Shown piece by piece: positions 36,478-46,216 of a stretch of DNA of 64,000 nucleotides. Each line of letters starts with the position of its first letter. Position 1 is the first letter of the stretch. The stretch comes from Brassica napus (Eukaryota > Streptophyta > Magnoliopsida > Brassicales > Brassicaceae), in assembly GCF_020379485.1 (NCBI RefSeq), contig NW_026015668.1:434001-498000 (forward strand), read 5' to 3'. The translations under genes and the position numbers were made by a program. The notes under the pieces are model-generated. The model had not been told where the DNA came from. It saw only the letters and a list, made by a program, of their open reading frames with translations, and ran no database searches.

Positions 36478-36860
36478 TCTATATATAATGGGGGACTTTT
36501 CTCTCTTCTGAAAGCATCCACGTATGCAAATAATAAAGATTGTGGGTCCCATTTATTGTCCGGTTTTGTTTGGTCGACTAGGTTATGAGTTTGGTCTGAT
36601 TTCTGAGTTTAGCGTTTGGTTTGATAGATTAGTGAAACTCACGTTTAATGTTATGTTTTCTTCCAGAACTTAACCTCACCGTCTCTGCTATTCATAATCT
36701 CATCTCTTTGTCTTCCCAGTCGTTATCTCTTGACCTTCCATGTGGTTAAATGTTTTTTTTAATTATGCCATAATTGTTATTCACATTGAATCCAGTATTC
36801 ACGTCGACGCCTCCGATTCTTTCATCTGAAATCTATAAAAAAAAAAGAAAAGAAGAAAAA

Positions 36861-37010
36861 ATGCAGCGATCACGAAATTGCAAGATCTGTGGGAACGAAG
36901 CCATACACTCTTGCCGTATTCCGATCCCTAATCTCAAAGTTCTGTTCGTTTATGAGTCGTCGCTATTGAATAATTCGATCTCGCGTTTTTACAATGAGTT
37001 GATACGATAA
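36861..37010 (+). other. Short open frame of unknown origin in the Helitron
   Basis: An ATG at 36861 opens MQRSRNCKICGNEAIHSCRI followed by PIPNLKVLFVYESSLL and a stop at 37008. The CxxC pair hints at a captured exon, but I do not recognise the source gene. It lies just upstream of the PAO4-like start and may be part of that gene's leader. Confidence 0.3.
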
Positions 37011-37107
37011 GCTTCGCTCCAATCTCTGTAGATTTTCAAATTTCCTCTTTTATCAGATCGTTTAGTTGATCTTTTCACGAATTTTGGAAATCTGTTCTGT
37101 TTCTTCA

Positions 37108-38031
37108 ATGGATAAGAATATTTTGTTTACCGATGATCTTCCTGATGGTAATTGAGATTTTGCATTCCGGTTTTAGATTAAAATCAAATATGTGTGTTAG
37201 GGTTGTATGCGGTGTGTATATGTTTTTGCTTTCCAAATCTCATGATTTCCTGATACAAGAATATTTTTTTCTTTAATTTGGAAAGAGATTTGATGAATGA
37301 TTCATTGTAACATGTCTTGCAGGCACGATCTCAGCGCTTCTCCAGAAGCAGAACAATGTGGTGCAGTCTTTCGAGATCGTGATTGGGAGTGGTATATCTG
37401 CTAGGAACCTCTCTGAAGCTTCTATTAACGTGACTGTTCTCGAATCACACGATAGGATTTGTGGTCGATCCACACTGATTTCTCCTTTGGTTGTCCTGTT
37501 GATATGGGAGCTTCTTGGTGAACTTTTTTTTAAATCTATATGTGATGTATACGTTTTGAACAGCCTCGCGTTCTAAAGCCTTTCTCAAACGTTGTCTAGG
37601 TTACATGGAGTCTCCAACGACACCCCTTAGCTCCTATTATACGCCGTCTAGGGGTCACTCTATACCGAACTAGCGGGGAACACTCCATCTTGTAGATCAT
37701 GATCTCGAAAGACCCCTTTTCCTGCATGTACGTCCTATTATTTTAACGAGTTAGTTGTTTGTCATAAAAATCAACTCTTATAAGTATAATCTGGCTTTTT
37801 CCTATCTCAATTATCGACTTTATGACATGCACGGGAATAAAATTCCGCCGCAGTTGGTCACTCAAGTTGGAGATGCATTCATGAGAATTCTCCAAGAGGT
37901 AAAAGCTTTGCATTTTTGCTTGAGTTAAATTTTAGAATTAGCATATCCTTTTGTCGTAAATAGAATTTGACACATGCTAGCTTGATTCTAGACGGAGAAA
38001 ATTAGGGATGATACTGTTACGAGCAAGTACC
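37108..38031 (+). pseudogene. Captured 5' part of a PAO4-like polyamine oxidase gene
   Basis: A first exon (37108: MDKNILFTDDLPDG) is joined across an intron to GTISALLQKQNNV (37322). A degraded FAD-binding Rossmann segment follows: VIGSGIS, then ARNLSEASINVTVLESHDR. The GxGxxG repeat is shortened. The next exon reads LHGVSNDTP and RRLGVTLYRTSG in broken frames, then DHDLE. Later exons read DMHGNKIPPQLVTQVGDAF and TEKIRDDTV. Order and introns match the plant PAO2-4 type flavoprotein that back-converts spermine in peroxisomes, most like PAO4. Frameshifts, a stop and loss of the catalytic C-terminal two-thirds make it dead. Retained introns indicate DNA-level capture. Confidence 0.8.
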
Positions 38032-38140
38032 TAATAGGCTTCCCTTAAATTAAATATGTTTCATCTTTAAATTTTAATATTAAATGGTACATTTTTTCTC
38101 TTGGTGAACACACATGAAGTTTATTTTATTTACAAAGTTC

Positions 38141-38876
38141 AGATTCTCGAGGTCTTGAGCCAAAATGGCTGGTACTATGTCTCTTGCACTCGCTGCAGCA
38201 AAAAACTAGACAGATCTGCCGCATCTCTCCGCTGCAACCAATGTGTTAATCACAATGTCACCAATGTAGTAAAGTAAGAACTTTACATACTCATAAAAAA
38301 AACAATATACACTAATTTTAGCATTTCTATCACTCATGTTTTGTTTATTCAGGTACCATGTTGAATTATTGGTTGATGATGGGAATAACTATGCCACTTT
38401 TGTTGTGTTCGACAAGGAGATGCTTAAGCTCGCTAAGCAAGATGCAACTGCTCTTCTTCTTGATGAGGTTTTTATTTCTTCCCACCAACATCTCTCAACA
38501 CTCTAACAATCACTCAAACCTCTAACTACTGCAGGTTAGTAGTGGTGTCGGCAAGAAACTCAAGGCAGAACTTGGAGGGACAGATTTAGATTTCCATATA
38601 CGTGTCACTCCACACAATTTCTCCCCAGACCACTGCACCTTCACCGTTTCCGCAGCCAGTGACAGTTTTAACACCGAGGTATTATAGTCTATACTCAACT
38701 AAACTTTTTCATGCGACTCATGTTTAAAATACCTCATCTAAACCTCTCTCCAGAGTTGCAACATCAATGAAACACCATTTGTTGAAGGGAAATGTGGGGA
38801 CGCATCCACTTCCGCTTCTGCCAGCAACACATCTACGGCTGATGTGAAAGGTGGACGCATACACCCCCGTGAATGA
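38141..38876 (+). pseudogene. RPA1-like C-terminal DNA-binding domain piece in the Helitron
   Basis: Four exon-like blocks with good splice borders lie at 38141-38274, 38353-38467, 38535-38680 and 38752-38876. The first has the zinc ribbon of RPA1 C-domains (NGWYYVSCTRCSKKL, LRCNQC). The second reads YHVELLVDDGNNYATFVVFD. The third reads VSSGVGKKLKAELGGTDLDF. The fourth ends at TGA 38874-38876. Replication protein A binds single-stranded DNA. The N-terminal OB folds are missing and no start is visible. Plant Helitrons often encode or spread RPA-like proteins, so this may be the remnant of an element gene or a captured host gene. The four blocks keep an open frame. Confidence 0.75.
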
Positions 38877-39368
38877 GAGTTTTTAAGCAATGAAAACGTG
38901 AACCCAAACTCTGCTTGCGTTTCTTTATAATTTCTTATATTACTATGCATATCCTATTTCATACTTTCCAGTTTTTCCTTATTTTCATGTTTTTTCAAAG
39001 CCATTTACGGCTACAGACCTTATCCGACGAAAACAGTTTATAAGTTTTAATTGTTTAAAGGGTTGACTTAAAATTTAGTATTACGGTTACAAAATACGAT
39101 GATACACCTTAACATAAGTAAACATGCAGTATAGAAATATACATCTCCTGCGCATGCGCTATCTTCATTAGCATTTTCATTTAAATAGAATTTCCAACAT
39201 TATACATGTGCATAACTATGAATTTACACATCTCTACCCTTCTTATTCATCTCTTCTGATAATCACTACAAGTATACTAACCAAACACTTGACTCCACCT
39301 CCTATAACAATTTCACGTACAACATCTATCTTTAACATCCCCGCGCTTGCGCGGGGCTCCGCCCCTAG

Positions 39369-39504
39369 TATATTATATAATAAAACAAAAGGTATACAAA
39401 CATGCACATATAAGCCTATAGAGTAGCGTTAAATAGTATTCACGAACTAACCAACGAATAGAGAAAACAATCAAACATCAAATTTAATAAAAGGAAATAC
39501 CTTA
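39369..39504 (+). repeat. Upstream copy of the DOG1-like promoter, right half
   Basis: Matches 40542-40657: GGTATACA, ACATGCAC, TATAAG, TATTCACGAACTAA and CAACGAATAGAG. Homology stops at the point where the downstream copy reaches its ATG, and no coding region follows. Confidence 0.75.
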
Positions 39505-39952
39505 GGGCAAATCTCCAAAATATCACATTTCTAAGTTTATATCACAAAAATAGCACTCAAAAACTAAAATGACCAAAATAGCACATTTCTAAGTTTATCC
39601 TTTGAAAATTTTAATTTTTTTATTTTTCAAAATTTGAAATCTTATCCACAAAACCTCATTTCTCAACTCTAAACCCTAAACCCTAAACTCTAAACCCTAA
39701 ACTCTAAACCATAAACCCTAAACTCTAAACCCTAAACCCTAAACCCTAAACTCTAAAATCTAAACCCTAAACCCTAAACTCTAAACTCTAAACTCTAAAC
39801 CTTAAACCCTAAATCCTAAACCCCACCATTTAACTTTAAACCCTAAGTTTGTGACTTTTGATAAAACATTAAATGCTATTTTTGTGACTTTTGACCTTGA
39901 GTGCTAGTTTGGGAACATAAACTTGATTTAGTGTTATTTTTGTCTTTTTCTC
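39505..39952. mobile_element. Non-autonomous repeat with degenerate telomere-like tract, 9-bp target duplication
   Basis: A 448-bp element flanked by AATACCTTA at 39496-39504 and 39953-39961. Its ends are weakly inverted (GGGCAAATCTCC and the complement of TGTCTTTTTCTC). The middle (39665-39830) is a run of CCCTAAA/CTCTAAA units. A reverse-oriented relative lies at 57978-58374. The 9-bp duplication suggests a Mutator-type element. Confidence 0.6.
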
Positions 39953-39961
39953 AATACCTTA

Positions 39962-40427
39962 GCATAGCACTAAAAAAGTTTTTGTAACAAATATAGACTC
40001 TAAGGATCAAAATGACCAAAATATTTCATTAAAGAGGTAAATATACATTTATACCTATAGTGTTAACTAATGCAAACCTTAGAGTTTAGAGTTAAAGGGT
40101 GAGATTTGAGATTGTGATATAAAATTTTATAAAATAAAAAATAAATATTAAAAATTTGAAAATAAAAATTTTAAAATAGTTTCAAAAAGTATTTTCGAAT
40201 TACAAAAAGAAAATTTGAAAACAAATAAATAAAAAAAAATTCGAAAAAAAATTAAAAAAAAAAGAATTTATAAAAAAATTCGAATTTGAAAACATATAAT
40301 CCAAAACTATAAAAAATATTATTATTATTATTATTTTTTTATATATATCTATGGTATTGGGGTTTGATCATTTTCCTCTTGATCTATTTTTATGATCAAA
40401 ACTTGAAAATAGTCTATTTAGGAGACC
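39962..40427. repeat. Second, more decayed member of the same repeat family
   Basis: Starts GCATAGCACTAAAAAAG. AAATATAGACTC and AGGTAAATATACATTTATAC match the left part of 57978-58374 in the same orientation. The right part is AT-rich with an ATT run near 40318-40337. The right end is not defined. No coding sequence. Confidence 0.5.
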
Positions 40428-40659
40428 TTTAATAAAAGGTTAGAAGGTTAAACCACGATTTCACAGAAAAACCCATCGTATTGTGATTCCACGTACCCGC
40501 CGTATATGCATGTTGTTATAATTACAGTTTTTAACGTAACCCACACATATACTATATAATTTAACAATACGGTATACATACATGCACCAATCCCATGTAT
40601 ATAAGACAATAAAGTAATGTTTGATAAAAATTCACGAACTAATTAACAAACGAAGAGAG
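40428..40659 (+). promoter_or_regulatory. Promoter and leader of the DOG1-like gene
   Basis: The unit contains the RY-type motif CATGCA at 40505-40512 (tATGCATGt) and again near 40580 (CATGCACC). A TATA-like TATATAAG lies at 40597-40604, about 55 bases before the ATG. RY elements are bound by B3 factors such as ABI3 and FUS3 in seeds. The same unit exists upstream, split by the Helitron. Regulation is inferred from motifs only. Confidence 0.5.
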
Positions 40660-41454
40660 ATGGCGAGTAGTAGTTCGTCGAGTTATGGGATTGAGCAACT
40701 TCAAAAAGAATGTTACTATGAGTGGGTGAGTTTACAAGCAAAACACATAGTTGATCTCAAAGAAGCACTCATGAGGCAAAGATCAAACGCCTACAATTAT
40801 CACAAACTCGAAGAGCTCGTTGGTAAAATCGTCAACGACTTCCAAAGCTATGCCAAAAGACGATCGGAGCTGACAGACAAAAGCTGCTCTAGCTACTTTG
40901 CACCGTCGTGGAACTCATCTCTAGAGAATGGTCTTCTATGGATGGGAGGATGTCGTCCTTCATCTTTCGTTAGAGTTATATACGCTCTATGTGGATCTTG
41001 TGCTGAAGCTCATCTTTCTCGGTATCTCCTCCAGATGGATGAAAACATCGATGATGGGCATGATGGTGATAGTTCCATGAGTGATCTCACCGCGACTCAG
41101 CTTGAGAAAATCAATGACTTACATGTAAAGGTCATAAGGGAAGAAGATGAGATAACCAAGAAATGTGCGAATTTGCAAGAGGATGTTGCGGATATGCCAA
41201 TCGCCGTCACGGCTTTCGGGAGGGACTCCGTTGACGCTGATGCGGCGGTTGAAAATGCTTTAGATAAGCATGAAGAGTGCATGGGGGTTTTAATGGCGGA
41301 GGCTGATAAGGTGAGGCTAGAGACGGTTAGGAGGATTGTGGAGGTTTTGACTCCGGTTCAAGCGGCGTACAATTTTGAAACTTCGAGCCCTATCAAACAA
41401 ATCATAGGGCTCGAAGTTTCAAAAGATGACATGTACAATTCCGGAATGAAGTAA
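40660..41454 (+). CDS. DOG1-like (DOGL) protein
   Basis: An intronless frame of 264 residues. The ATG at 40660 fits the family (MASSSSSSYGIEQLQKECYY); the frame extends upstream only with non-ATG codons. The DOG1 domain is clear: FQSYAKRRSEL at ~61-71 and the signature WNSSLENGLLWMGGCRPSS at 84-102. A long helical segment follows (DLHVKVIREEDEITKK, ~153-168) and DKVRLETVRRIVEVLTPVQA at ~216-235. DOG1 itself sets seed dormancy through AHG-type PP2C phosphatases; DOGL relatives act in seed maturation. CIPK12 nearby indicates the At4g18650-18690 DOGL cluster, but I cannot tell which member it is. The last ~25 codons are unusual: they coincide with a perfect 21-bp inverted repeat and the stop comes soon after. 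Confidence 0.88.
   Translation: MASSSSSSYGIEQLQKECYYEWVSLQAKHIVDLKEALMRQRSNAYNYHKLEELVGKIVNDFQSYAKRRSELTDKSCSSYFAPSWNSSLENGLLWMGGCRPSSFVRVIYALCGSCAEAHLSRYLLQMDENIDDGHDGDSSMSDLTATQLEKINDLHVKVIREEDEITKKCANLQEDVADMPIAVTAFGRDSVDADAAVENALDKHEECMGVLMAEADKVRLETVRRIVEVLTPVQAAYNFETSSPIKQIIGLEVSKDDMYNSGMK
41373..41424. repeat. Perfect 21-bp inverted repeat within the DOG1-like coding end
   Basis: Arms 41373-41393 and 41404-41424 are exact reverse complements around the 10-base loop CAAACAAATC. They cover roughly codons 239-255, so the mRNA could form a 21-bp stem. Confidence 0.95.
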
Positions 41455-42085
41455 AAAAGATACCGTGGCAACTGCATAACTTGTTCCCAACACGTGGTTA
41501 GCAAGAGTGCAAAAGGACTAATACGGTAAACACGGTTTGATTTTTCTGTAGATTTTCTTTCTTGTCAACGATTTTTCTGTAGATAAAATGTATGATATCT
41601 TCTACATTTCTTATCATATTGTACATTTAACTTTTTTCTGTAAAATTGAACATTTAAATCTCATTTAACTAAGGGCAAAAAACTGATATTTACGAGGTTC
41701 TATGTGTGTTACTGGTTTTGCTATTGCATATCCATAGACCAAGATGATCGCCGACAACCACAACCGTGTACCCCATAAAAATTCTTAAAAAAATATTTTC
41801 TATTTTTTTAATTATATTTTTTTCTGGATTAAAAAAAAAACTAACCAATTGCGGGCCGCCACGTATCAGTGGGATCCGCGAATAGTTAACAGACTCCACC
41901 AGATGGAATCTTTACGGAAGAAATTTAACAGTTTAAACCTGCACAAAAACCTAAAAAGCGTGGACCTCATATATTCTTTTAATAATTTTTTTTTAAGGAT
42001 TACAGCTACATACCGCCGTTGCATGTGCTCTAAGTGGGTTTTTAAAGTAAATAACTCATTTAATTAAATCAAAACAAAATAAAAA
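41455..42085. other. DOG1-like 3' flank and small repeat remnants
   Basis: AT-rich 3' flank. Around 41840-42030 there are phrases (GCGGGCCGCCACGT, GTTGCATGTGCTC then TAA) resembling ends of PIF/Harbinger-like MITEs, too decayed to delimit. No gene seen. Confidence 0.45.
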
Positions 42086-42229
42086 GGGAATTACTGATCC
42101 TTAACTTAGGATTTTGGGACCGTTTTTTAAGTGGGTTTTTCAACCACGTATCATTATACAAAGCTTTTAAAATTTTTTTTCTTTTTTGGTTTCTTTATTT
42201 TTTTTCTTTTGTCTCGGTTTCTCGTCTTC

Positions 42230-42610
42230 TCCGCCTAAAAGGCGATCGAAACGACGAGAAACGACGAAAGACGACGACTCTCCTCACGGCGTCTCCTCTG
42301 GCGTCTGTCGTCTTCTCCGTCAGAAGACCGATCGAAACCAGCACGAACGACGATTGTCTCAGTCCTCATGGCGTCTCCTCCGGCTTCTCTCGTCTTCTCC
42401 GTCAGAAGACCGATCGAAACCAGCATGGACGACGACTGTCTCGGTCCTCACGGCATCTCCTCCGACGTCTGTCGTCTTCTCCGTCAGAAGACCGATCGAA
42501 ACCAGCACGGACGACGACTTTCTCGGTCCTCACGGCGTCTTCTCCGTCAGAAGACCGATCGAAACCCACCACGGACGACGACTCTCTCGGTCCTCACGGC
42601 GTCCCCTCCG
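42230..42610 (+). repeat. 82-bp minisatellite in the Harbinger leader
   Basis: The phrase TCTTCTCCGTCAGAAGACCG starts at 42311, 42393, 42475 and 42538, giving a period of 82, 82, then a shortened 63 bp. Units also share GACGACGACT and TCCTCACGGCGTC. A degenerate first unit precedes at 42230. Long frames cross it in two phases because of its composition, not because it is a gene. Confidence 0.9.
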
Positions 42611-43535
42611 GATTGGAGATTCTCTCAGGTGTGTGGTAAACGCACCGCTGGTGAAGAATTTCATGAAGGTAAGCCTCATCCATCATCGATTCAATATTCG
42701 ATGCATTTCTGCTTCTGTTTAATTAAGCTCAATTGGATCTTATCTGTATGATTTGAGCTCGCAGATCTATTAGTTTTCTTGGGATATAGTCGATTACGAT
42801 TTTTAGTTTTGTGGGTCATTGTAAAGCTTTGGCCTTTGATCGAAATTTGTAGGCTTCTTACATGTTTAGTGGGTTTTGTCTGATTGTTTAGTTAAAAAGT
42901 CACGAGGATACACTGACAAGGTTAGTTAATCTTCAAACTAGTGTTCTGTTATGCTCTGTGAAGGCGTATTTAGGTTTTACTAGAATGTTGTTGAAAGATT
43001 CATTACAGTTTGTGTTGATTGCTTAAGAGCTTTCATTGTAAAGCTTTATTGAAATAGAAATAGAAGTTGATTGTGTTGTTAATTATGGCAGGATTTTTGT
43101 CTTTCTATGGACTCCTTTTGCCTCACACTCGTTGAGCTCTCGACTGAAGCTCCTCCTCATGTATCTTCGAGAAGCAACCGCTACTTGGGACTGTGGGTGA
43201 GGTAAGTATGTAAAACTTGATATCATTTTCTTGAGTTTTTCTTAATTGCTTTCGTCTGGATAGTAGTTAGGTTAATAAGTGCTTGTTAGAGTTAGGTTAT
43301 AGTTAGTATGAATGCTTGTGATGAATGCTTGTGATGAATGCTTGGGATGAATGCTTGTTTAGTGTTATATTAGGACTGTGTGGTATTAATAAATATGGTA
43401 GATACATGTCTACTTATCTCAACTCAAAGAGTAAAACCAATTACAAGACCCGTATCTAACAAGAACTTCTTTTTCTCTTTTATTCGTCTTGAAACACATT
43501 TCTTCTGCTTTCTCTATTCTCTGACATTTTAGGAT

Positions 43536-44123
43536 ATGGACTCTACGAATCCATATAGTCAGTCCTCAAATTTTGTTTATTTGTTGAACAGTCAACAAGA
43601 TAGTATCCTTCCTGAACCCTGTCCTTATGCGAGTTTTGCACATGCTGGGGAGGTTGCATCATCACAACTCCCTGTATTTAGTACTCAATGTACTGAAACT
43701 TCAAGTTTCTGTGAAGACTCACCTACAGAGCGAAGAGAAAGAAAGAAATGGATAGTCATAATCGATCATAAGATTAAATTCAACATTCACCATGCTTGGG
43801 AGGAGCTCAGAAATGACCAGAAATGGAGTGATCTTGCTAGTAGTAAGATTGATGGAAGTTCTAAGAAGAGAAAGTGTGACGATGGAGCACAATCAGAAAG
43901 CTCTCAAGCAACTACCAATCTAGGTGATCAACCAACGAAACGTCCTCCTGGTGTTAAGGCTGCGAAAGGAGGATCAAGCAAGAGAAATATAGCAGATCAC
44001 CAGGCTGTCTCTGAGTTTCAGACCATGTGGTCTATTAAAGAGAAAGACTTGGCAGTGAAAGAGAGACTTTCGAAGATGAGGTTGCTTGACAGTCTCATTT
44101 CCAAAAAAAGAGCCACTTTCTGA
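43536..44123 (+). pseudogene. PIF/Harbinger ORF1 (NAM-associated domain), internally deleted
   Basis: The product, 195 residues, starts MDSTNPYSQSSNFVYLLNSQ and has the usual RRERKKW that leads into the SANT/Myb-like DNA-binding domain. It then jumps directly to IDHKIKFNIHHAWEELRND, which normally lies beyond that domain. The C-terminal part (GVKAAKGGSSKRNIA, KEKDLAVKERLSKMRLLDSL) is the NAM-associated C-terminal region. ORF1 proteins bind element ends and import the transposase. With the DNA-binding domain gone this copy should not support transposition. The frame remains open across the deletion, so the deletion is a multiple of three. Confidence 0.8.
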
Positions 44124-44394
44124 ATATGAAGAAGCTCTAAAGAAGAAGCTAATTCCATAGATGTTGAGTAGTTAGTGTGAGCTTGTCTGTGGGATGTTTA
44201 AATCAAGTGTCTTTGGTCTATGTTTCATGTTCTGTTTTTCCTTTGTGTTTCATGTTCTGTTTTTGCTCTATGTTTCATGTTCTGTCTATGTATGTCTCGG
44301 ATAAGTTAAATGTGATATGTTTATGTGATATGTGAAATGTAATTTGTGAAATGTGATAAGCATCTTATTGTCTCTCTTTCCGTGTGCAGTGAGA

Positions 44395-44640
44395 TGTTGT
44401 CTGTATGCAAGAGAAGTCACGAGATGTTGTCCGTATGCAAGAGAAGTCACGAGATCTTACTAAAGTCGCAACATTTTGTATATGTCACGAGAAGTCACAC
44501 GATTTTGTATATGTCAGAAGTCAAGAGAAGTCACTTATGTTTGTCTGTATGTGTCACGAGTTTTGTAGAACAAAGTTTGTATGTGTCACGAGTTTTGTAT
44601 ATACAAGTCACATGATTTTTATGCAAGTCACAAGATGGTT
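44395..44640 (+). repeat. Short dispersed GTCACGAG repeats
   Basis: GTCAC occurs about ten times in 240 bases, mostly as AGAAGTCACGAG or TATGTCACGAG, between ORF1 and the transposase. Spacing is irregular. It could be amplified protein-binding sites or a decayed minisatellite. Just upstream, 44190-44290 has three copies of TTTCATGTTCTGTTTT. Confidence 0.75.
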
Positions 44641-44934
44641 TTGGTTTTTCTCTCTTGCTCTATATAAAGTTTTGGTTCACCAAGCATTGTATTCACAAAG
44701 TCTTCTTCTCTCCTCCTCACCAACAAGTTCTATTCTCTCCTTCCATTCTTCTCATCATCACATACCTATCATCCATTCTTCTCATCATCATATACCTATC
44801 ATCACATACAAACAAGTTCCATTTCATTCTTCTCATCATCACGTACCAACAAGTTCCTCTCCGCAAAACACTTTCTTACAAATTATTTGATCAAAAATAT
44901 CCGCAAAACACTTTCTACTTTGTGATCAAATTAT

Positions 44935-46216
44935 ATGGCACCTACTTCTCATAACACGTTTGAGGGAGTAGATAATGAAAATTTTGATCAAACATTCGAG
45001 AATTTTTCCATTGATTATGGTGATCAAGAAGAAGAAGGGAAAAGAAGGAAAAAACGAGTTCATATCGAAAGAAATCGTGAAGAAGGCGATGTACGTTTAC
45101 GGAATGATTATTTCAGTGAAACTCCAACATATCCTGAAAATCTATTCCAACGACGATTTAGAATGAATGTCACTGTTCATGCATATTGTTGATCGACTCT
45201 TCAATGAAGTTGAATTATTTCGACAAAAGAAAGATGCTCTCGGAAGGCTCAGTCTCTCTCCACTTCAGAAGTGTACACAGCCATTCGTGTCTTGGCATAT
45301 GGTACTGCGCCTGATGCTGTTGATGAATACAACCGGCTCAGTTCAACTACTACTCGGTCATGTGTGGAACATTTTGAGGAAGGAATAATATATTTATTCG
45401 GCGATGAGTACCTAAGAAGACCAACACCGGCTGATCTTCGACGTCTACTTGATATTAGTGAGCATCGTGGATTTTTCGGGATGATAGGAAGCATCGATTG
45501 TATGCATTGGGAGTGGAAGAATTGTCCACCGCTTGGAAATGACAATATTCACGTGGTTCAGCAAAACCCACAATCGTTTTAGAGGCGGTTTCTTCGTATG
45601 ATCTATGGATATGTCATGCGTTTTTTGGACCTCCAGCTACCTTAAATGATATCAATGTTCTTGATCTTTCACATGTTTTTGATGACATAATAAAAGGTCA
45701 AGCTCCGCAAGTCACTTTCTATGTCAATGGAAGAGAGTATCATTTGGCTTACTATCTCACCGACGATATTTATCCGAAATGGGAAACTTTTATCCAATCT
45801 ATTCCAATACCACAAGGGACGAAAGTGGTTTTATTTGCTCAACATCAAGAAGTTGTCCGAAAAGATGTCGAGCGTGCTTTTGGAGTCTTGCAAGCTCGCT
45901 TTGCCATTGTTAAAAATCCATCACTTTTTTGGGATAAAGTCAAAATTGGGAAGATTACGAGAGCATGTATCATACTCCATAATAATAGAAGCTAACGAGA
46001 TGGATATACTCAATTTGATGTTTCAGAGTTCCAAGAAAGGGAAGACAACAAAAGTTCACATGTGGATCTCACGTATTCTACAGATATTCTTACAAATATC
46101 GCCAATATGATGGGTGTTCGAACTAGAATTTGTGATAAACAGATGCATCAACAACTGAAAGCTGATTTGGTTGAATATATATGGCGTAAATTTGGACGTG
46201 ATGAAGACAACAATTG
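44935..46216 (+). pseudogene. PIF/Harbinger transposase (plant transposon protein), frameshifted
   Basis: The N-terminal region starts at 44935 (MAPTSHNTFEGVDNENFDQT) with a basic stretch RRKKRVHIERNREE. The frame shifts near 45180, then reads HIVDRLFNEVEL and LGRLSLSPLQKCT. It shifts again near 45275 into AIRVLAYG and FGDEYLRRPTPADLRRLLD. The catalytic region has the first Asp in GMIGSIDCMHWEW (~45490), a second in ATLNDINVLD (~45655) and Glu in DVERAFGVLQARF (~45870). A stop with a small deletion lies near 45580 and another break near 45985. The tail MHQQLKADLVEYIW ends near 46216. DDE chemistry would cut and paste the element, but four frame breaks inactivate this copy. Confidence 0.88.

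Larger units (their letters stand above)
36478..39368 (+). mobile_element. Helitron carrying PAO4-like and RPA1-like gene pieces
   Basis: The element starts TCTATATATAATGGGGGAC after an A (36477), a Brassicaceae Helitron 5' start. It ends with a perfect hairpin (CCCCGCGC, TT, GCGCGGGG at 39339-39356), then CTCCGCCC and CTAG at 39365-39368, followed by T. Excising 36478-39368 joins AACGCA to TATATTATATAA, which matches the uninterrupted downstream copy (CCCACACATATACTATATAA near 40535). This supports both ends and an A/T insertion without target duplication. The 2891-bp body contains two gene fragments with introns kept. There is no Rep/helicase, so the element is non-autonomous. Confidence 0.9.

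Noticed and set aside
39665..39830. CCCTAAA-rich tract as an interstitial telomere
   Set aside because: Units are degenerate, mixed with CTCTAAA, and sit inside a mobile repeat with a 9-bp duplication; a relative at 58130 has the same context.
42186..42751. Two overlapping plus-strand frames of 178 and 127 codons
   Set aside because: They run through the 82-bp minisatellite in different phases; composition is repeat-driven and matches no protein family.
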